From an uncultured Caulobacterales bacterium (GTDB lineage: Bacteria; Pseudomonadota; Alphaproteobacteria; Caulobacterales; Maricaulaceae), in assembly GCA_937928165.1 (NCBI GenBank), contig CALFVT010000007.1:1-64000 (forward strand): 64,000 nt of DNA. The letters are read 5' to 3'. The notes below the pieces were generated by a model. The model was not told where the DNA came from. It saw nothing but the letters and a program-made list of their open reading frames with translations, and did not search any database. The position numbers were made by a program, and so were the translations under genes. Below are positions 19,029-28,993 of the stretch, piece after piece; position 1 is the stretch's first letter; each line of letters opens with the position of its first letter.

Positions 19029-20156
19029 GTGATTAAAAATATAGATGAAAATGATATTCGGTTGGCCATACGTCATCCGGAGGTGGAACAACGCGCGGCT
19101 TCGGCGCAAAAAATATGCCGCCAGATCCGCAAAGGTTTACAGCCTGAAGAGCGTGAATTTGCACTGAAAATCCTGCATCATATTATGCTGGATACGGCCT
19201 CTATGGTGCGGCGAGCTTTGGCGGTGACCTTGCGTAATTCCCCCGAATTACCCCGCCCGATTGCCCGAAAGCTTATTGCCGATATTGATAATATTGCTGT
19301 ACCCGTGTTGAAAGAATCGCCTGTTTTAACCGATGAAGATTTACGAGATGTATTAGCGTCCCGCGCAGCGGCGAAAGTGCGCGCCATAGCCTTGCGGCCA
19401 AAGGTTAGCGGCAGTATCGTCAATGATGTTATTCGCCTTGGCGATAATATTGCGATAGCCAATCTGGCTGCGAATGACGGTGCAGAGCTATCGGAAACTA
19501 CGGCACAAAACATATTATCCCTTTATCATAGTGATGATTTGATAAAACAGGCTTTTATTGACCGCCATGACCTTCCGCCCTCCATTATTGAAAAACTCAT
19601 TACCCTTGTGAGTGAAGAAACCGCGTGGCAAATAAACAAACGTCATTCGCTTCCGGTTGACCTCGCCATTGATCTAGCGAGCCGTGCCCGTGAGCGGGCC
19701 TCTATGGAGCTATTTGATCAGGTCTGGGTCAGTCGTGACCTTATGGGGCTTGTTAAACGTATCCATGAAAATAAACGCTTAACCCCGTCCTTAATCATAC
19801 GCGCTGCGGGCTGTGGGTTAATGGCTTTTACGGAACACGCCCTTTCGGTGCGTGCAGCTATTCCATTTGGAAAGGCGCGGCTTATGCTGCATGATAAAGG
19901 CCCGTTTGGTGTGAAAGCCTTGGGCGTGCGTGCCGGTCTTAATGCCGCGCAAATCCGCGTTTTACGGGCGGCTTGCGTGATTTATCATGACCTCGAAATG
20001 GTGGGTTACAATCAAACGCGCGAGCAGTTCCAAGCCCGTATGATTGAGCGTTTAATGACCTTATCCCTGCCGTGGAACGAGGGCGAATCTGCGTGGTTCA
20101 TGGAACGGCTTGATAATTGCCAAAGCGGATTTTTGGCGCGGTCACAGCATAATTAA
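19029..20156 (+). CDS. DUF2336 domain protein
   Basis: An all-helical protein of 375 residues of the alphaproteobacterial DUF2336 family, built of HEAT-like helical pairs (REFALKILHHIMLDTASMV, RRALAVTLRNSPELPRPIA, and similar). The start is GTG at 19029, preceded by a GAGGAT stretch. There is no signal peptide or catalytic motif. Biochemical function is not known. It follows tRNA-His and precedes a convergent NAD kinase. Confidence 0.85.
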   Translation: MIKNIDENDIRLAIRHPEVEQRAASAQKICRQIRKGLQPEEREFALKILHHIMLDTASMVRRALAVTLRNSPELPRPIARKLIADIDNIAVPVLKESPVLTDEDLRDVLASRAAAKVRAIALRPKVSGSIVNDVIRLGDNIAIANLAANDGAELSETTAQNILSLYHSDDLIKQAFIDRHDLPPSIIEKLITLVSEETAWQINKRHSLPVDLAIDLASRARERASMELFDQVWVSRDLMGLVKRIHENKRLTPSLIIRAAGCGLMAFTEHALSVRAAIPFGKARLMLHDKGPFGVKALGVRAGLNAAQIRVLRAACVIYHDLEMVGYNQTREQFQARMIERLMTLSLPWNEGESAWFMERLDNCQSGFLARSQHN

Positions 20157-20172
20157 GTATATAATCCTTGGG

Positions 20173-20952
20173 TTAACTGGAGAATTGTTCTTGAAGAATT
20201 TTTTCATCAAGCCCGTGGTGCGCGTCAAATAAAAGTGTGAGTGAGGTTTGCAGATCTTGCTCAATTTCAATGCGGTGAATACTGCGGATTTCCTGACTAT
20301 CTGCGGCCCCATTAACGGGGCGGCGATCCGGATCAATGACTTCAAATATAACTTTGGCATGAGCTTTTAATAGGGCCCCCCGCCAGCGGCGCGGCCGAAA
20401 GGCGCTTATGGGGGTGAGGGCTAAAATCTCTGTCCCAATCGGCAGAACGGGGCCGTGAGCCGATAGATTATAGGCAGTCGATCCAACGGGCGTTGAGAGC
20501 AATACCCCATCTGCGACGAGTTTTTCAAGCCGCGTACGCCCATCAACGATAATACGGATGTGGGCTGCTTGCTGGGTTTGGCGGTAGAGCGAGACTTCGT
20601 TAAAGGCAAGCTCGGTTAGGCTCCCACCGCGAGCTTGGGCTGTCATGCGTAGTGGGTGAATGGTTGTCGCTTCGGCGGCGGCAATTTTCTCTGGTAGGCT
20701 GTCGACATCAAACTCATTCATTAAAAACCCAACTGTACCGCGGTTCATGCCGTAAATTGGGAGTCCGCGCTTTAGGAGGGGCATATGGCGGCGTAGTGTT
20801 TCCAGCATAAACCCGTCGCCGCCAAGGGGCACCATAACGTCTGCGTTTCCAGCATCATGATTGCCGTAACGTTCGGTTAAGCGTGCTAAAGCTCGCTTTG
20901 CATCTGGTTTTGCACTCGCGAGGAAGGCGTATTTCAAAGGTTTTTTGCTCAT
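20173..20952 (-). CDS. nadK: NAD kinase
   Basis: Phosphorylates NAD to NADP in the cytoplasm. The 259-residue form starting at 20952 was chosen over a 17-residue upstream extension that lacks family similarity. The GGDG motif appears as VPLGGDGFMLETLRR, followed by GTVGFLMN, the FNEVSL element and the signature STPVGSTAYNLSAHGP. The C-terminal beta-sheet region is complete. It is convergent with the DUF2336 gene and divergent from an outer-membrane protein gene that starts 55 bases away. Confidence 0.95.
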   Translation of the reverse strand: MSKKPLKYAFLASAKPDAKRALARLTERYGNHDAGNADVMVPLGGDGFMLETLRRHMPLLKRGLPIYGMNRGTVGFLMNEFDVDSLPEKIAAAEATTIHPLRMTAQARGGSLTELAFNEVSLYRQTQQAAHIRIIVDGRTRLEKLVADGVLLSTPVGSTAYNLSAHGPVLPIGTEILALTPISAFRPRRWRGALLKAHAKVIFEVIDPDRRPVNGAADSQEIRSIHRIEIEQDLQTSLTLLFDAHHGLDEKILQEQFSS

Positions 20953-21007
20953 ATTTAGCCCGTATATACGCCGTATCGGTTTTGGGTAAGGGTTCATATA
21001 CATTTAT

Positions 21008-21853
21008 ATGGGCAAATTACGGGGAAGCAATTTGGTTTTGGGCAAGATTCATTGTGTTTTAGCTTGGGCGGCGACCTTAATTTTATTCACGCAACCGTCA
21101 AGCGCATGGGCAGGGGCGTGGACATTAGACCCCGGAAAGAGCCAAATCATTTCTTCTGTAATTATTGACCGGGCAGATAGCCAATTTGGGCCTGATCTTG
21201 ACCGGGATATGTCGCCTAATTTTACAAAATTTGAAACAGGGCTGTATTCTGAATATGGGCTACTTCCGAATTTGACCGTAATTGGCCAATTTGCATATCA
21301 AACAGTGAGTTTTAACAATGGTGTTGAGCAGACAAATTTTGACGGATTTGGGAATATTTCTCTTGGCTTTCGTTACGGCCTTTATAAGTCTGATAAACAA
21401 GTCGCATCTGTAGAAGTCCACGGTATTGTTAACGGCGGCGGGGAAGATATCCCTGACGGGGATTTTGGACGAGGCAATGTATCAGTCGAGTTTCGCGGAC
21501 TTTATGGGAGAAATATCAAACTCGGGTCAAAGAACGGGTTTTTAGATGCACAATTTGCTGTGCGGCCACGGCTGAATAATGATCCGCTTGAATGGCGTGC
21601 TGATTTGGGCGCGGGGGTGCAACTCAGTGATAAAATTCTTGTTTTAGGGCAGGGGTTTTATACGCAAAATAACGGAACCGATAGAAACCCTTTTGATCCC
21701 GTATTACCGACAAAATCTATTAAGGCGCAGGTCTCTGCAGTTTATTGGTTGCGGTCAAAATATGGCGTGCAAATTGGCGCGTTTAAAAGCCTGTGGGGCG
21801 AGAATATTGTTGATGAAGAAGCGCTGCTTTTTGGATTTTGGCAGCGCTTTTAA
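21008..21853 (+). CDS. Putative outer-membrane beta-barrel protein
   Basis: A 281-residue secreted protein with a signal peptide (hydrophobic AWAATLILFTQPSSAWA) followed by alternating amphipathic strands, such as KFETGLYSEYGLLPNLTVIG, ISLGFRYGLYK and WRADLGAGVQL. The chain ends in Trp-Gln-Arg-Phe, and a terminal Phe is typical of outer-membrane barrels. The barrel looks like the family often annotated as transporter or phenol-degradation meta-pathway-like protein, but no substrate can be inferred. It diverges from nadK. Confidence 0.7.
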   Translation: MGKLRGSNLVLGKIHCVLAWAATLILFTQPSSAWAGAWTLDPGKSQIISSVIIDRADSQFGPDLDRDMSPNFTKFETGLYSEYGLLPNLTVIGQFAYQTVSFNNGVEQTNFDGFGNISLGFRYGLYKSDKQVASVEVHGIVNGGGEDIPDGDFGRGNVSVEFRGLYGRNIKLGSKNGFLDAQFAVRPRLNNDPLEWRADLGAGVQLSDKILVLGQGFYTQNNGTDRNPFDPVLPTKSIKAQVSAVYWLRSKYGVQIGAFKSLWGENIVDEEALLFGFWQRF

Positions 21854-21857
21854 TATC

Positions 21858-22340
21858 TTATTTCGATGAGTTTTTAATATAAGCAATGACCGCTTTCCGC
21901 TCGTCCTCTTTTTTTATACCCGCAAAGGTCATGCGGTTACCGGGGATAAAATCCTTTGGCCTTTCAAGATAGGCGTTTAAGTTTTCGTCTGTCCAAATGA
22001 CGTCACTGGCTTGAAAGGCTTTTGAATAGGCAAAACCGTCTTTAGAGGCAATTTTTCCGCCCGCAACACCGTGAAGATTTGGCCCAATGCGGTGCCGCTC
22101 ACCTTCACCGAGCGTATGACAGGCTTTGCACTTTACATAAGCTTTCTTGCCTAATGCTAGTTGGGCGTCCTCGGGGGAACTTGCCTCTGCGGTCGTTGAT
22201 GTGGCTGTTGATACGGATGGGGAAGATGCTGTTTGCGACGGCGCAGCTACGGCGTTCTGATTATTGCTATTTCCACAAGCAGAAAGCAGTGCGGCGGAAG
22301 CTATTAAAATAAGGCTGCGGGAGGGAAATCTAAGGGTCAT
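21858..22340 (-). CDS. c-type cytochrome, lipoprotein
   Basis: A class I mono-haem cytochrome c of 160 residues. Lipobox LSAC places the lipidated Cys at 22. A Ser/Thr/Ala-rich flexible linker spans residues 28-58, then the haem motif CKACH at 71-75 with GPNLHGVAG, and the axial Met at 137 (GNRMTFAG). It resembles membrane-tethered cytochrome c552-type electron carriers. The stop codon is 4 bases from the convergent barrel gene. Confidence 0.93.
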   Translation of the reverse strand: MTLRFPSRSLILIASAALLSACGNSNNQNAVAAPSQTASSPSVSTATSTTAEASSPEDAQLALGKKAYVKCKACHTLGEGERHRIGPNLHGVAGGKIASKDGFAYSKAFQASDVIWTDENLNAYLERPKDFIPGNRMTFAGIKKEDERKAVIAYIKNSSK

Positions 22341-22546
22341 ATTAAATCTTTATGCCAAGTGGGTTCGCGTTGTTATAACATACGTCATAGCCGTGACGAA
22401 GGTTTGTAATTATCCCTAGCATAGAGGCTTTTATCTTGATTGCAATTTGTCTTTATATTCCATGGAAACATATGAGAAATCGCAAGACAATAGATTGAAA
22501 ACCGCTTAAAGCTTAGTCCAGTTGTAATATTTAAAAGAGCGTAACC

Positions 22547-24310
22547 ATGAGCTATGCGGGCCCCGTAAAATCAATGCATTACTTATTACGTCATGCGGTG
22601 GATATTGATGCGCTTTTAGAACAGCCGGCCCATGAAGAGGTTAGTCATGAACTTATCTCGGATGTTTTATCTGGCGCTGCGGCCTTTGCTGGAGATGTTC
22701 TGGCTCCGATAAATTGGGACGGGGATCAAAACCCCGCGCAAATTAAAGACGGGAATGTTACGGCGTCTCCTGGCTTTAAACAGGCCTATCATGCATTTGT
22801 CGAAAGCGGATGGCAAAGCCTGCCTGTGCCGGCAGCGCAGGGCGGAATGGGCCTTCCAAGCGTCATTGGTGTGGCGACAAATGAGATGTTTTATGCGGCG
22901 AATATGGCTTTTGGCCTGTGCCCAATGTTAACCTCTAGCGCGGCCAAAGCGATCGCGGCCCATGCAAGCCCGGACTTAAAAGATAAATACTTATCAAAGA
23001 TGATAACCGGAGAGTGGTCTGGAGCGATGTGCCTAACGGAGCCTCAAGCGGGGTCTGACCTTGGGCCTGTTCGTACAAAAGCTGTTGATAATGACGACGG
23101 AACATATGCTATTACGGGACAAAAGATTTATATCACTTGGGGAGATCATGATTGTGCGGATAATATCATTCACCTTGTGCTTGCTCGCTTGCCGGATTCG
23201 CCTGAAGGATCACGAGGTATCTCTTTGTTTTTATGTCCAAAATTCCTTGTGAATGATGACGGATTAATTGGTCGACGTAATGCATTTAAACCCATTGGCC
23301 TTGAGCATAAGCTGGGTATTCACGCGAGTCCGACCTGCGTGATGGAGTTTGACAGGGCGGCAGGCTGGCTGGTTGGGGATGTCAACCGCGGTCTTGCCTG
23401 TATGTTTACAATGATGAATGAAGCGCGGCTTTTTGTTGGCGTTCAAGGGGTTGCGATTGGTGACCGCGCGTTTCAGGCGGCGCTGGCCTATGCCAATGAC
23501 CGCGTTCAAGGAAAGGTTCCGGGGGGACAGGAAAATGATCCAATTATTGGTCATCCCGATGTGCGCCGTATGTTAATTGATATGAAGACGCGGCTGATGT
23601 CGGCACGCGCGATTAATATGGCCACAGCCATGGCGGGTGACTTAGCTGTCTGCGCCGATGATGTGATGGCCAAATTACATCATGCCCGTGAGGCGTTATT
23701 GACGCCAATAGCCAAGGCTTATTCTACCGATATAGGTGTAGAGATAGCCTCTGTTGGCGTACAAATTCATGGGGGTATGGGATTTGTTGAAGAAACAGGC
23801 GCGGCGCAACATTACCGCGATGCCCGTATTGCGCCGATTTATGAAGGCACAAACGGGATTCAGGCGATGGACCTTATTGGCCGTAAAATTCGCCGCGACG
23901 GCGGAGAGGCGATAAAGGCTTTAATCACTGAGCTTGGGGCTATTGATGAAATTTGCCAAAAGGCCGTAGATAAAGGGGCCGAGTTTGAAGCCGCGCGCGG
24001 CGCTTTGGCTACAGGGCTTTCAGTTTTAACTGAGGCGGTGGAAATTATTTTAAAGGCGGATGAAATGGACGCCTTATCCTCTGCGGCGCCGTTTTTAAAA
24101 CTGGCAGGTGATGTGATATCGGGCGCTTATCTTATCAAGGCCGCCGCAAATGGTACTTTGTCCGGTGATGACGGCGCGGCGGAGATGAAAGCTTTAGCGG
24201 ATTATCATGCGCTAGCGATTTTACCTCAAGCGGGCGCGCAGATTAACTTTATGCGCTCTGCTGCAAAAATTGTTTTTGGCTTCCCGGCTTTACAATTAAC
24301 CGATTTATAA
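22547..24310 (+). CDS. Acyl-CoA dehydrogenase with C-terminal extension
   Basis: FAD enzyme that oxidises acyl-CoA thioesters at the alpha-beta bond. It is 587 residues, longer than short-chain types because of an extra C-terminal domain from about residue 450. The FAD and substrate loops are present: CLTEPQAGSDLGPVRT, YITWGDHD, GVQIHGGMGFVEETGAAQHYRDARI and YEGTNGIQAMDLIGRK (the Glu of YEGT is the expected base). The architecture is that of the DmdC/large acyl-CoA dehydrogenase group, including 3-methylmercaptopropionyl-CoA dehydrogenases; the substrate is undetermined. Confidence 0.9.
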   Translation: MSYAGPVKSMHYLLRHAVDIDALLEQPAHEEVSHELISDVLSGAAAFAGDVLAPINWDGDQNPAQIKDGNVTASPGFKQAYHAFVESGWQSLPVPAAQGGMGLPSVIGVATNEMFYAANMAFGLCPMLTSSAAKAIAAHASPDLKDKYLSKMITGEWSGAMCLTEPQAGSDLGPVRTKAVDNDDGTYAITGQKIYITWGDHDCADNIIHLVLARLPDSPEGSRGISLFLCPKFLVNDDGLIGRRNAFKPIGLEHKLGIHASPTCVMEFDRAAGWLVGDVNRGLACMFTMMNEARLFVGVQGVAIGDRAFQAALAYANDRVQGKVPGGQENDPIIGHPDVRRMLIDMKTRLMSARAINMATAMAGDLAVCADDVMAKLHHAREALLTPIAKAYSTDIGVEIASVGVQIHGGMGFVEETGAAQHYRDARIAPIYEGTNGIQAMDLIGRKIRRDGGEAIKALITELGAIDEICQKAVDKGAEFEAARGALATGLSVLTEAVEIILKADEMDALSSAAPFLKLAGDVISGAYLIKAAANGTLSGDDGAAEMKALADYHALAILPQAGAQINFMRSAAKIVFGFPALQLTDL

Positions 24311-24370
24311 GCTTTAACTTTTGGGGTTAAGGACTTATTGACAGGGCGATAGAAACGCGAAAGAGCGCAT

Positions 24371-25189
24371 ATGTCTGCACAAAATTACATAAGCCGTATG
24401 ACGGCTCCGCAAATCACGGCCCGTAAAAACGGCGAGCCGATTGTTTGCCTGACGGCCTATGATGCGCCTACGGCTGCGATTATGGATGAACATTGCGATC
24501 TTATATTAGTCGGCGATAGTGTTGGTATGGTCGTGCACGGCCTTCCCACCACTGTGGGCGTCACATTAGATATGATGATAATGCATGGTCAAGCGGTTAT
24601 GCGCGGCGCGCAAAAGGCGCTTGTTGTGGTTGACCTCCCTTTTGGTGCTTATGAAGACAGTCCTGAAACGGCCTTTCGCAGTGCATCACGGGTGATGATG
24701 GAAACGGGTTGCCAAGCTGTCAAGATTGAGAGCGGCTCTTATGCGGCGGAAACAATTTCTTACCTCGTGGAGCGGGGCATACCTGTCATGAGCCATGTTG
24801 GCTTACGTCCGCAGAGCATGAATGTGCTGGGCGGGTTTCGCGCCAGAGGCCGTAGTCAGGCGGTGGCAGAGCAAATTGTTGAAAACGCTATAGCTGCAGA
24901 TAAGGCCGGCTCATTTGCAGTGGTTGTCGAAGGTGTGTCCGAAGAGCTCGCCGATAAAGTGACCAAAGCTGTGTCAGTTCCAACTATTGGAATCGGGGCG
25001 TCTGCGAATTGTGATGGTCAAATCTTGGTCACGCCGGACATGTTGGGCCTGTTTGACCGCGTACCAAAATTTGTTAAAAAATATGCTGATTTAAAGGGCG
25101 ACATGTCCCGCGCTGCTGCACAATATGCGCAAGAGGTTAAATCTCGCAGCTTTCCATCTGAAAACAATATGTACCGCTTTAAGAAATAA
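24371..25189 (+). CDS. panB: 3-methyl-2-oxobutanoate hydroxymethyltransferase
   Basis: First committed enzyme of pantothenate synthesis; it uses methylene-tetrahydrofolate to make ketopantoate. It has 272 residues. Metal and substrate residues are seen in LVGDSVGMVVHG, DLPFGAYEDSPE, VKIESG, MSHVGLRPQS and the catalytic Glu region VVVEGVSEELA. panC is not adjacent, so the pathway genes are dispersed in this genome. Confidence 0.96.
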   Translation: MSAQNYISRMTAPQITARKNGEPIVCLTAYDAPTAAIMDEHCDLILVGDSVGMVVHGLPTTVGVTLDMMIMHGQAVMRGAQKALVVVDLPFGAYEDSPETAFRSASRVMMETGCQAVKIESGSYAAETISYLVERGIPVMSHVGLRPQSMNVLGGFRARGRSQAVAEQIVENAIAADKAGSFAVVVEGVSEELADKVTKAVSVPTIGIGASANCDGQILVTPDMLGLFDRVPKFVKKYADLKGDMSRAAAQYAQEVKSRSFPSENNMYRFKK

Positions 25190-25309
25190 GCCTTTCTAAC
25201 CAAGTGTTCATGGCCTAAGTGGTTGCGCCTTTGCGCGATGGACGGTAGTTAAGTCCTAAATTATAGCAGCGACTCTATTGAGGCGTGAATTTGACGTAAA
25301 GGATCCATT

Positions 25310-26092
25310 GTGGTCGATTTTATCAATGAAGTTGAAGAAGAGCTTCGTAAGGATGATTATAATAAGTTCTTGAAGCAATATGGCCCCTATTTATTGGGGG
25401 TTATTGTCGCGATTATTCTTGTTGCGGCTTATCTTGAATTTGCAAAATCAAAAAATGACCGCATCGCGCGGTCTGTGTCTGCATCCTATGTTGAAGCCGG
25501 AGAATTGGCCGCAGATGGCAATCCGCAAGAAGCCGCCCGCCAGTTTGTGGCTATTGCAGAACAATCACCAAGTGGATATGCAGGGCTCTCCTATATGCGC
25601 GCGGCCGCTTTGAAACTGGATGAAAATAAACCCCTTGAAGCCATTGGATTATTTGACCGGGCTGCAGGGGTATTTGAAAAACAACGCCATATAGATTTGG
25701 CTGTGCTTAAATCAGCCTATGTCTTAACAGGCCAAGGGCGTTATGATGATGCGCGTTTGCGCCTTGTGCCTTTGGCGCAAAAAGATGCCCCCTTTGAATA
25801 TTTAGCGCGGGAGCTTTTAGCTTTAAACCTTAAAGAAACCGGCGATCTTGATGCTGCAAAAAAAGAATATTCTTATCTTGAGAACATTCCGGGAGTCCCG
25901 CCATCCGTACAGCAACGTGCAAAACAAGCTATGACACTTATTCGGGCGGCGGAGGCTGCGGCCTTACCCGCTAATAGCGCCTCTGCTGACACGACAAACG
26001 AGGTGAGTGATACAGAGCTTGGGGCTGAGGTTGAAGCCGGCGCTGAAATTGCGGATGAAACGGAAACGGGTGAGGAGACAAGCCATGAGTAA
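25310..26092 (+). CDS. YfgM-like tetratricopeptide membrane protein
   Basis: A 260-residue protein with one N-terminal transmembrane segment (residues about 26-45, YLLGVIVAIILVAAYLEF) and TPR-like helical repeats facing the periplasm, ending in an acidic Glu/Ala tail. It matches the family of YfgM, an ancillary SecYEG translocon subunit linked to periplasmic chaperones. The start is GTG at 25310 with AAAGGA 6 bases upstream. It overlaps bamB by 8 bases; in many proteobacteria yfgM-bamB-der is a conserved order. Confidence 0.85.
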   Translation: MVDFINEVEEELRKDDYNKFLKQYGPYLLGVIVAIILVAAYLEFAKSKNDRIARSVSASYVEAGELAADGNPQEAARQFVAIAEQSPSGYAGLSYMRAAALKLDENKPLEAIGLFDRAAGVFEKQRHIDLAVLKSAYVLTGQGRYDDARLRLVPLAQKDAPFEYLARELLALNLKETGDLDAAKKEYSYLENIPGVPPSVQQRAKQAMTLIRAAEAAALPANSASADTTNEVSDTELGAEVEAGAEIADETETGEETSHE

Positions 26093-27533
26093 GTTAAAAA
26101 TATTTACGGTTCCGGTTTTGGCTAGCGTATTACTCGCAGGCTGTAGCACGCTAGGCACTGTGGGGGGGGCGGTGTCAAGTCTCAACCCCTTTGGCGGGGG
26201 TGATAGCTCTCAAGGCGAGGCGATTGATGATCCAAACCGGATATCTATCTTACAGCTTTCTGAAACATTAGTTGTGACAGGCGCGATTCAACCAAGTGAG
26301 GTTGTCCTTCCCGATCCCCTACCATCTAATGATTGGGCGCAAGTTGGTGGGAATACGGCCCACTCCCTACAACGGCTTACGAGTGATGGTAATCTTGAAA
26401 AAGCTTGGTCAAAAGACTTTGGCAGTGGTTCTTCGCGTAAGGGCCGGATTCTTGCCCCGCCTGTCATTCAAGGCAATATGATTTATGTGATGGACGCTAA
26501 AAATACCGTTCGTGCTTTGTCTGCCGACGGAGGCAAACGTGTTTGGGATCATAAAATTAAAATCGAAACGAAAGGTAAAACGCGCCGAGGCCGGAAATCC
26601 CTTTTAGAGCGTGTGCGCGACCCTTTGGCTTTTCGTGATGAAGGCGGAGCGGATAAATTTGGCGTAGGCGGCGGTGTCTCAGTTGATGGTAATGTTGTTT
26701 ATGTAACTTCGGGCCTTGGGGTCATTGAAGCCCTTGATGCGGCCTCGGGCGAGAGTCTTTGGCGGCGCGAAATTCGTGTGCCTTTACATTCGGCTCCAGC
26801 GGTAAAAGATGGCCGCCTTTTCGCAATTTCGGATGATAATGAGCTTTTTGCGCTGAATGCACAAACAGGTGAAACTCAGTGGACGTACCGGGGCATTGTC
26901 GAAAGCGCGCGTATGTTAACGCTTCCGGCGCCTGCCATTGTCGATGAAGTTGTCTTAGCGCCGTTTTCATCGGGTGAACTTGTTGCGCTACGGGTACAAA
27001 ACGGCGGCGTTTTATGGCAAGATTCCCTCTCGGGTGGAGGGCGGCTTACGCCTTTGGCCTCTTTAAATGATATTGCTTCGGGTCCGGTTGTGGCCGATGG
27101 CTATGTCATTGCATCGGCGCAAAGCGGCGTGATTAATGCGTTTGACCTTCGTACCGGGCAACGTGTTTGGAGCCAACCGGCAGGGACTTTAAGCTTTCCG
27201 TGGATTGCCGGCGATTTTGTTTACGCCGCCACAACAAATGGCGAAATCATCTGTATGTCAAAGATTGACGGGCAGCTTGTTTGGTTGACCCAACTTGAAA
27301 CTTTTAAAAATGAGAAAAAGCGCAAAAAGAAAATTGCATGGAGTGGCCCAGTTTTGGTTGATGATAAAATCATAGTATTTTCATCACGCGGTGTGGCGAT
27401 GGAACTTAACCCTTTTGATGGGTCTGTCATTCGTGAGTTTAAAACGGGACAGGATGTTTTTGTTCCGCCGGTTTTTGCAAATGGAACGCTTTATGTCGTT
27501 TCTGACGGCGCTAAGCTAACAGCCTATCGTTAA
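26085..27533 (+). CDS. bamB: Outer-membrane assembly lipoprotein BamB
   Basis: Beta-propeller lipoprotein of the BAM complex that inserts outer-membrane proteins. The ATG at 26085 (482 residues) is chosen from the GAGGAG upstream and the resulting signal with lipobox LAGC. The mature region contains PQQ-type propeller blades, seen as recurring Trp-containing strands (NTVRALSADGGKRVWD, GVIEALDAASGESLWRR, ELFALNAQTGETQWTYRG, NAFDLRTGQRVW, CMSKIDGQLVWL). A basic insert KGKTRRGRKS lies between blades. It sits between the YfgM-like gene and der. Confidence 0.92.
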   Translation: MSKLKIFTVPVLASVLLAGCSTLGTVGGAVSSLNPFGGGDSSQGEAIDDPNRISILQLSETLVVTGAIQPSEVVLPDPLPSNDWAQVGGNTAHSLQRLTSDGNLEKAWSKDFGSGSSRKGRILAPPVIQGNMIYVMDAKNTVRALSADGGKRVWDHKIKIETKGKTRRGRKSLLERVRDPLAFRDEGGADKFGVGGGVSVDGNVVYVTSGLGVIEALDAASGESLWRREIRVPLHSAPAVKDGRLFAISDDNELFALNAQTGETQWTYRGIVESARMLTLPAPAIVDEVVLAPFSSGELVALRVQNGGVLWQDSLSGGGRLTPLASLNDIASGPVVADGYVIASAQSGVINAFDLRTGQRVWSQPAGTLSFPWIAGDFVYAATTNGEIICMSKIDGQLVWLTQLETFKNEKKRKKKIAWSGPVLVDDKIIVFSSRGVAMELNPFDGSVIREFKTGQDVFVPPVFANGTLYVVSDGAKLTAYR

Positions 27534-27565
27534 CGGCCATATAGCTTTTTATAAAGGGCAGTCCA

Positions 27566-28993
27566 ATGGATAGGCCAGATGATTTTGAAGATGACGCGGA
27601 TATCTCTCTTGATGACGGCGCGCAAGTCAGGCCAGCTAAGATTGCGATCATTGGCCGTCCTAATGTAGGTAAATCAACATTATTTAACCGTTTATCGGGT
27701 AAATATATAGCTATTGTTAACGATACGCCTGGTGTTACGCGCGATCGCCGCGAAATGGGAGCACGGCTGCGCGGACAGCCTGTGACATATATTGATACAG
27801 CCGGATTTGAAAATGAGCGCGGGGATAAACTCGAAGCTCGTATGCGCGCACAGACAGAATGGGCGGTGCAAGATGCGGATATTTGCCTCTTTGTTTACGA
27901 TGCGCGGGCGGGCGTGACGTCTCTTGATGAAATTTTCGCAGATTATGTCCGTAAGTCGGGAAAACCAACCTTGCTTATTGCTAATAAATGTGAAAGCCGC
28001 GCCGCGGATGCCGGTATAAATGAAGGTTATGCTCTTGGTCTTGGTGACCCGATAGAAGTGGCGTCAGAGCATAATATTGGCATGGTTGATCTTGAAGATA
28101 TGATGGAACTTCTGATGCGCGGTATTGATCTGCGATTAAGTCCGGATGAGGATAAATTTGACCGTAGTGAAGCGCCGGTACGCATCGCGATTGTGGGCCG
28201 CCCGAATGCAGGAAAATCGACCTTAATTAATACCCTGATTAATGAAGACCGCCTTTTAACAGGCCCCGAAGCAGGGGTGACCCGTGATGCCATTACCATT
28301 GACCATATGTGGCATGGCCGCCGCGTACAATTTCATGACACGGCCGGTATGCGCAAAAAGGCAAAAGTGCAGCAAACTCTTGAAAAATTATCTGTGGGAG
28401 AGAGCTTGCGCGCCATTCGTTTTGCACAGGTCGTTGTGCTGCTCATGGATGCGACCTGTCCCTTTGATAAGCAAGATCTCCAGATTGCCTCTTTGTGTAT
28501 TCGCGAAGGCCGCGCCCTTGTGATCGGGGTCACAAAATGGGATCTTGAGCCGAATAAGTCAGAGGCAGCGAAATCGCTGCGGGAAAAGGCGGAACGTTTA
28601 CTCCCGCAAGTGCGCGGCGTGCCTGTGGTTATGTTCTCGGGTTTGACCGGCAAAAGTGTTGACCGTCTATTACCCGCGATTGAACAGGTTCAAATCGATT
28701 GGAGCGCAAAGCTTAAAACTGCGGAGCTAAATGATTGGCTAATGGAGAAAGTCCAGCGCCATCCACCGCCAGCTGTGCAGGGGCGGCGTATTAAGCCAAA
28801 ATATATGTCGCAGACAAAATCTCGCCCGCCAACTTTTGTTTTAAAATGTTCACGCGCTGATCATTTGCCGGCAAGTTATGAGCGTTACCTTATAAATGGT
28901 CTACGTGAAGATTTCGGACTGCCGGGGGTTCCTATCCGCCTTTTTGTTAAAGCGGATAAAAACCCGTTTCATGATAAAGCTAAGCAAAAATAG
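27566..28993 (+). CDS. der: Ribosome-assembly GTPase Der (EngA)
   Basis: Tandem-domain GTPase required for 50S ribosome maturation, 475 residues. The first P-loop is GRPNVGKS at 30-37 with DTAGFE and an NKCE base-recognition motif; the second is GRPNAGKS at 211-218 with DTAGMRKKAKV. The second domain's recognition motif reads TKWD rather than the usual NKWD. The KH-like C-terminal domain ends in KADKNPFHDK. The N terminus has an acidic 20-residue extension. AAAGGGCAG precedes the ATG. Confidence 0.97.
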   Translation: MDRPDDFEDDADISLDDGAQVRPAKIAIIGRPNVGKSTLFNRLSGKYIAIVNDTPGVTRDRREMGARLRGQPVTYIDTAGFENERGDKLEARMRAQTEWAVQDADICLFVYDARAGVTSLDEIFADYVRKSGKPTLLIANKCESRAADAGINEGYALGLGDPIEVASEHNIGMVDLEDMMELLMRGIDLRLSPDEDKFDRSEAPVRIAIVGRPNAGKSTLINTLINEDRLLTGPEAGVTRDAITIDHMWHGRRVQFHDTAGMRKKAKVQQTLEKLSVGESLRAIRFAQVVVLLMDATCPFDKQDLQIASLCIREGRALVIGVTKWDLEPNKSEAAKSLREKAERLLPQVRGVPVVMFSGLTGKSVDRLLPAIEQVQIDWSAKLKTAELNDWLMEKVQRHPPPAVQGRRIKPKYMSQTKSRPPTFVLKCSRADHLPASYERYLINGLREDFGLPGVPIRLFVKADKNPFHDKAKQK

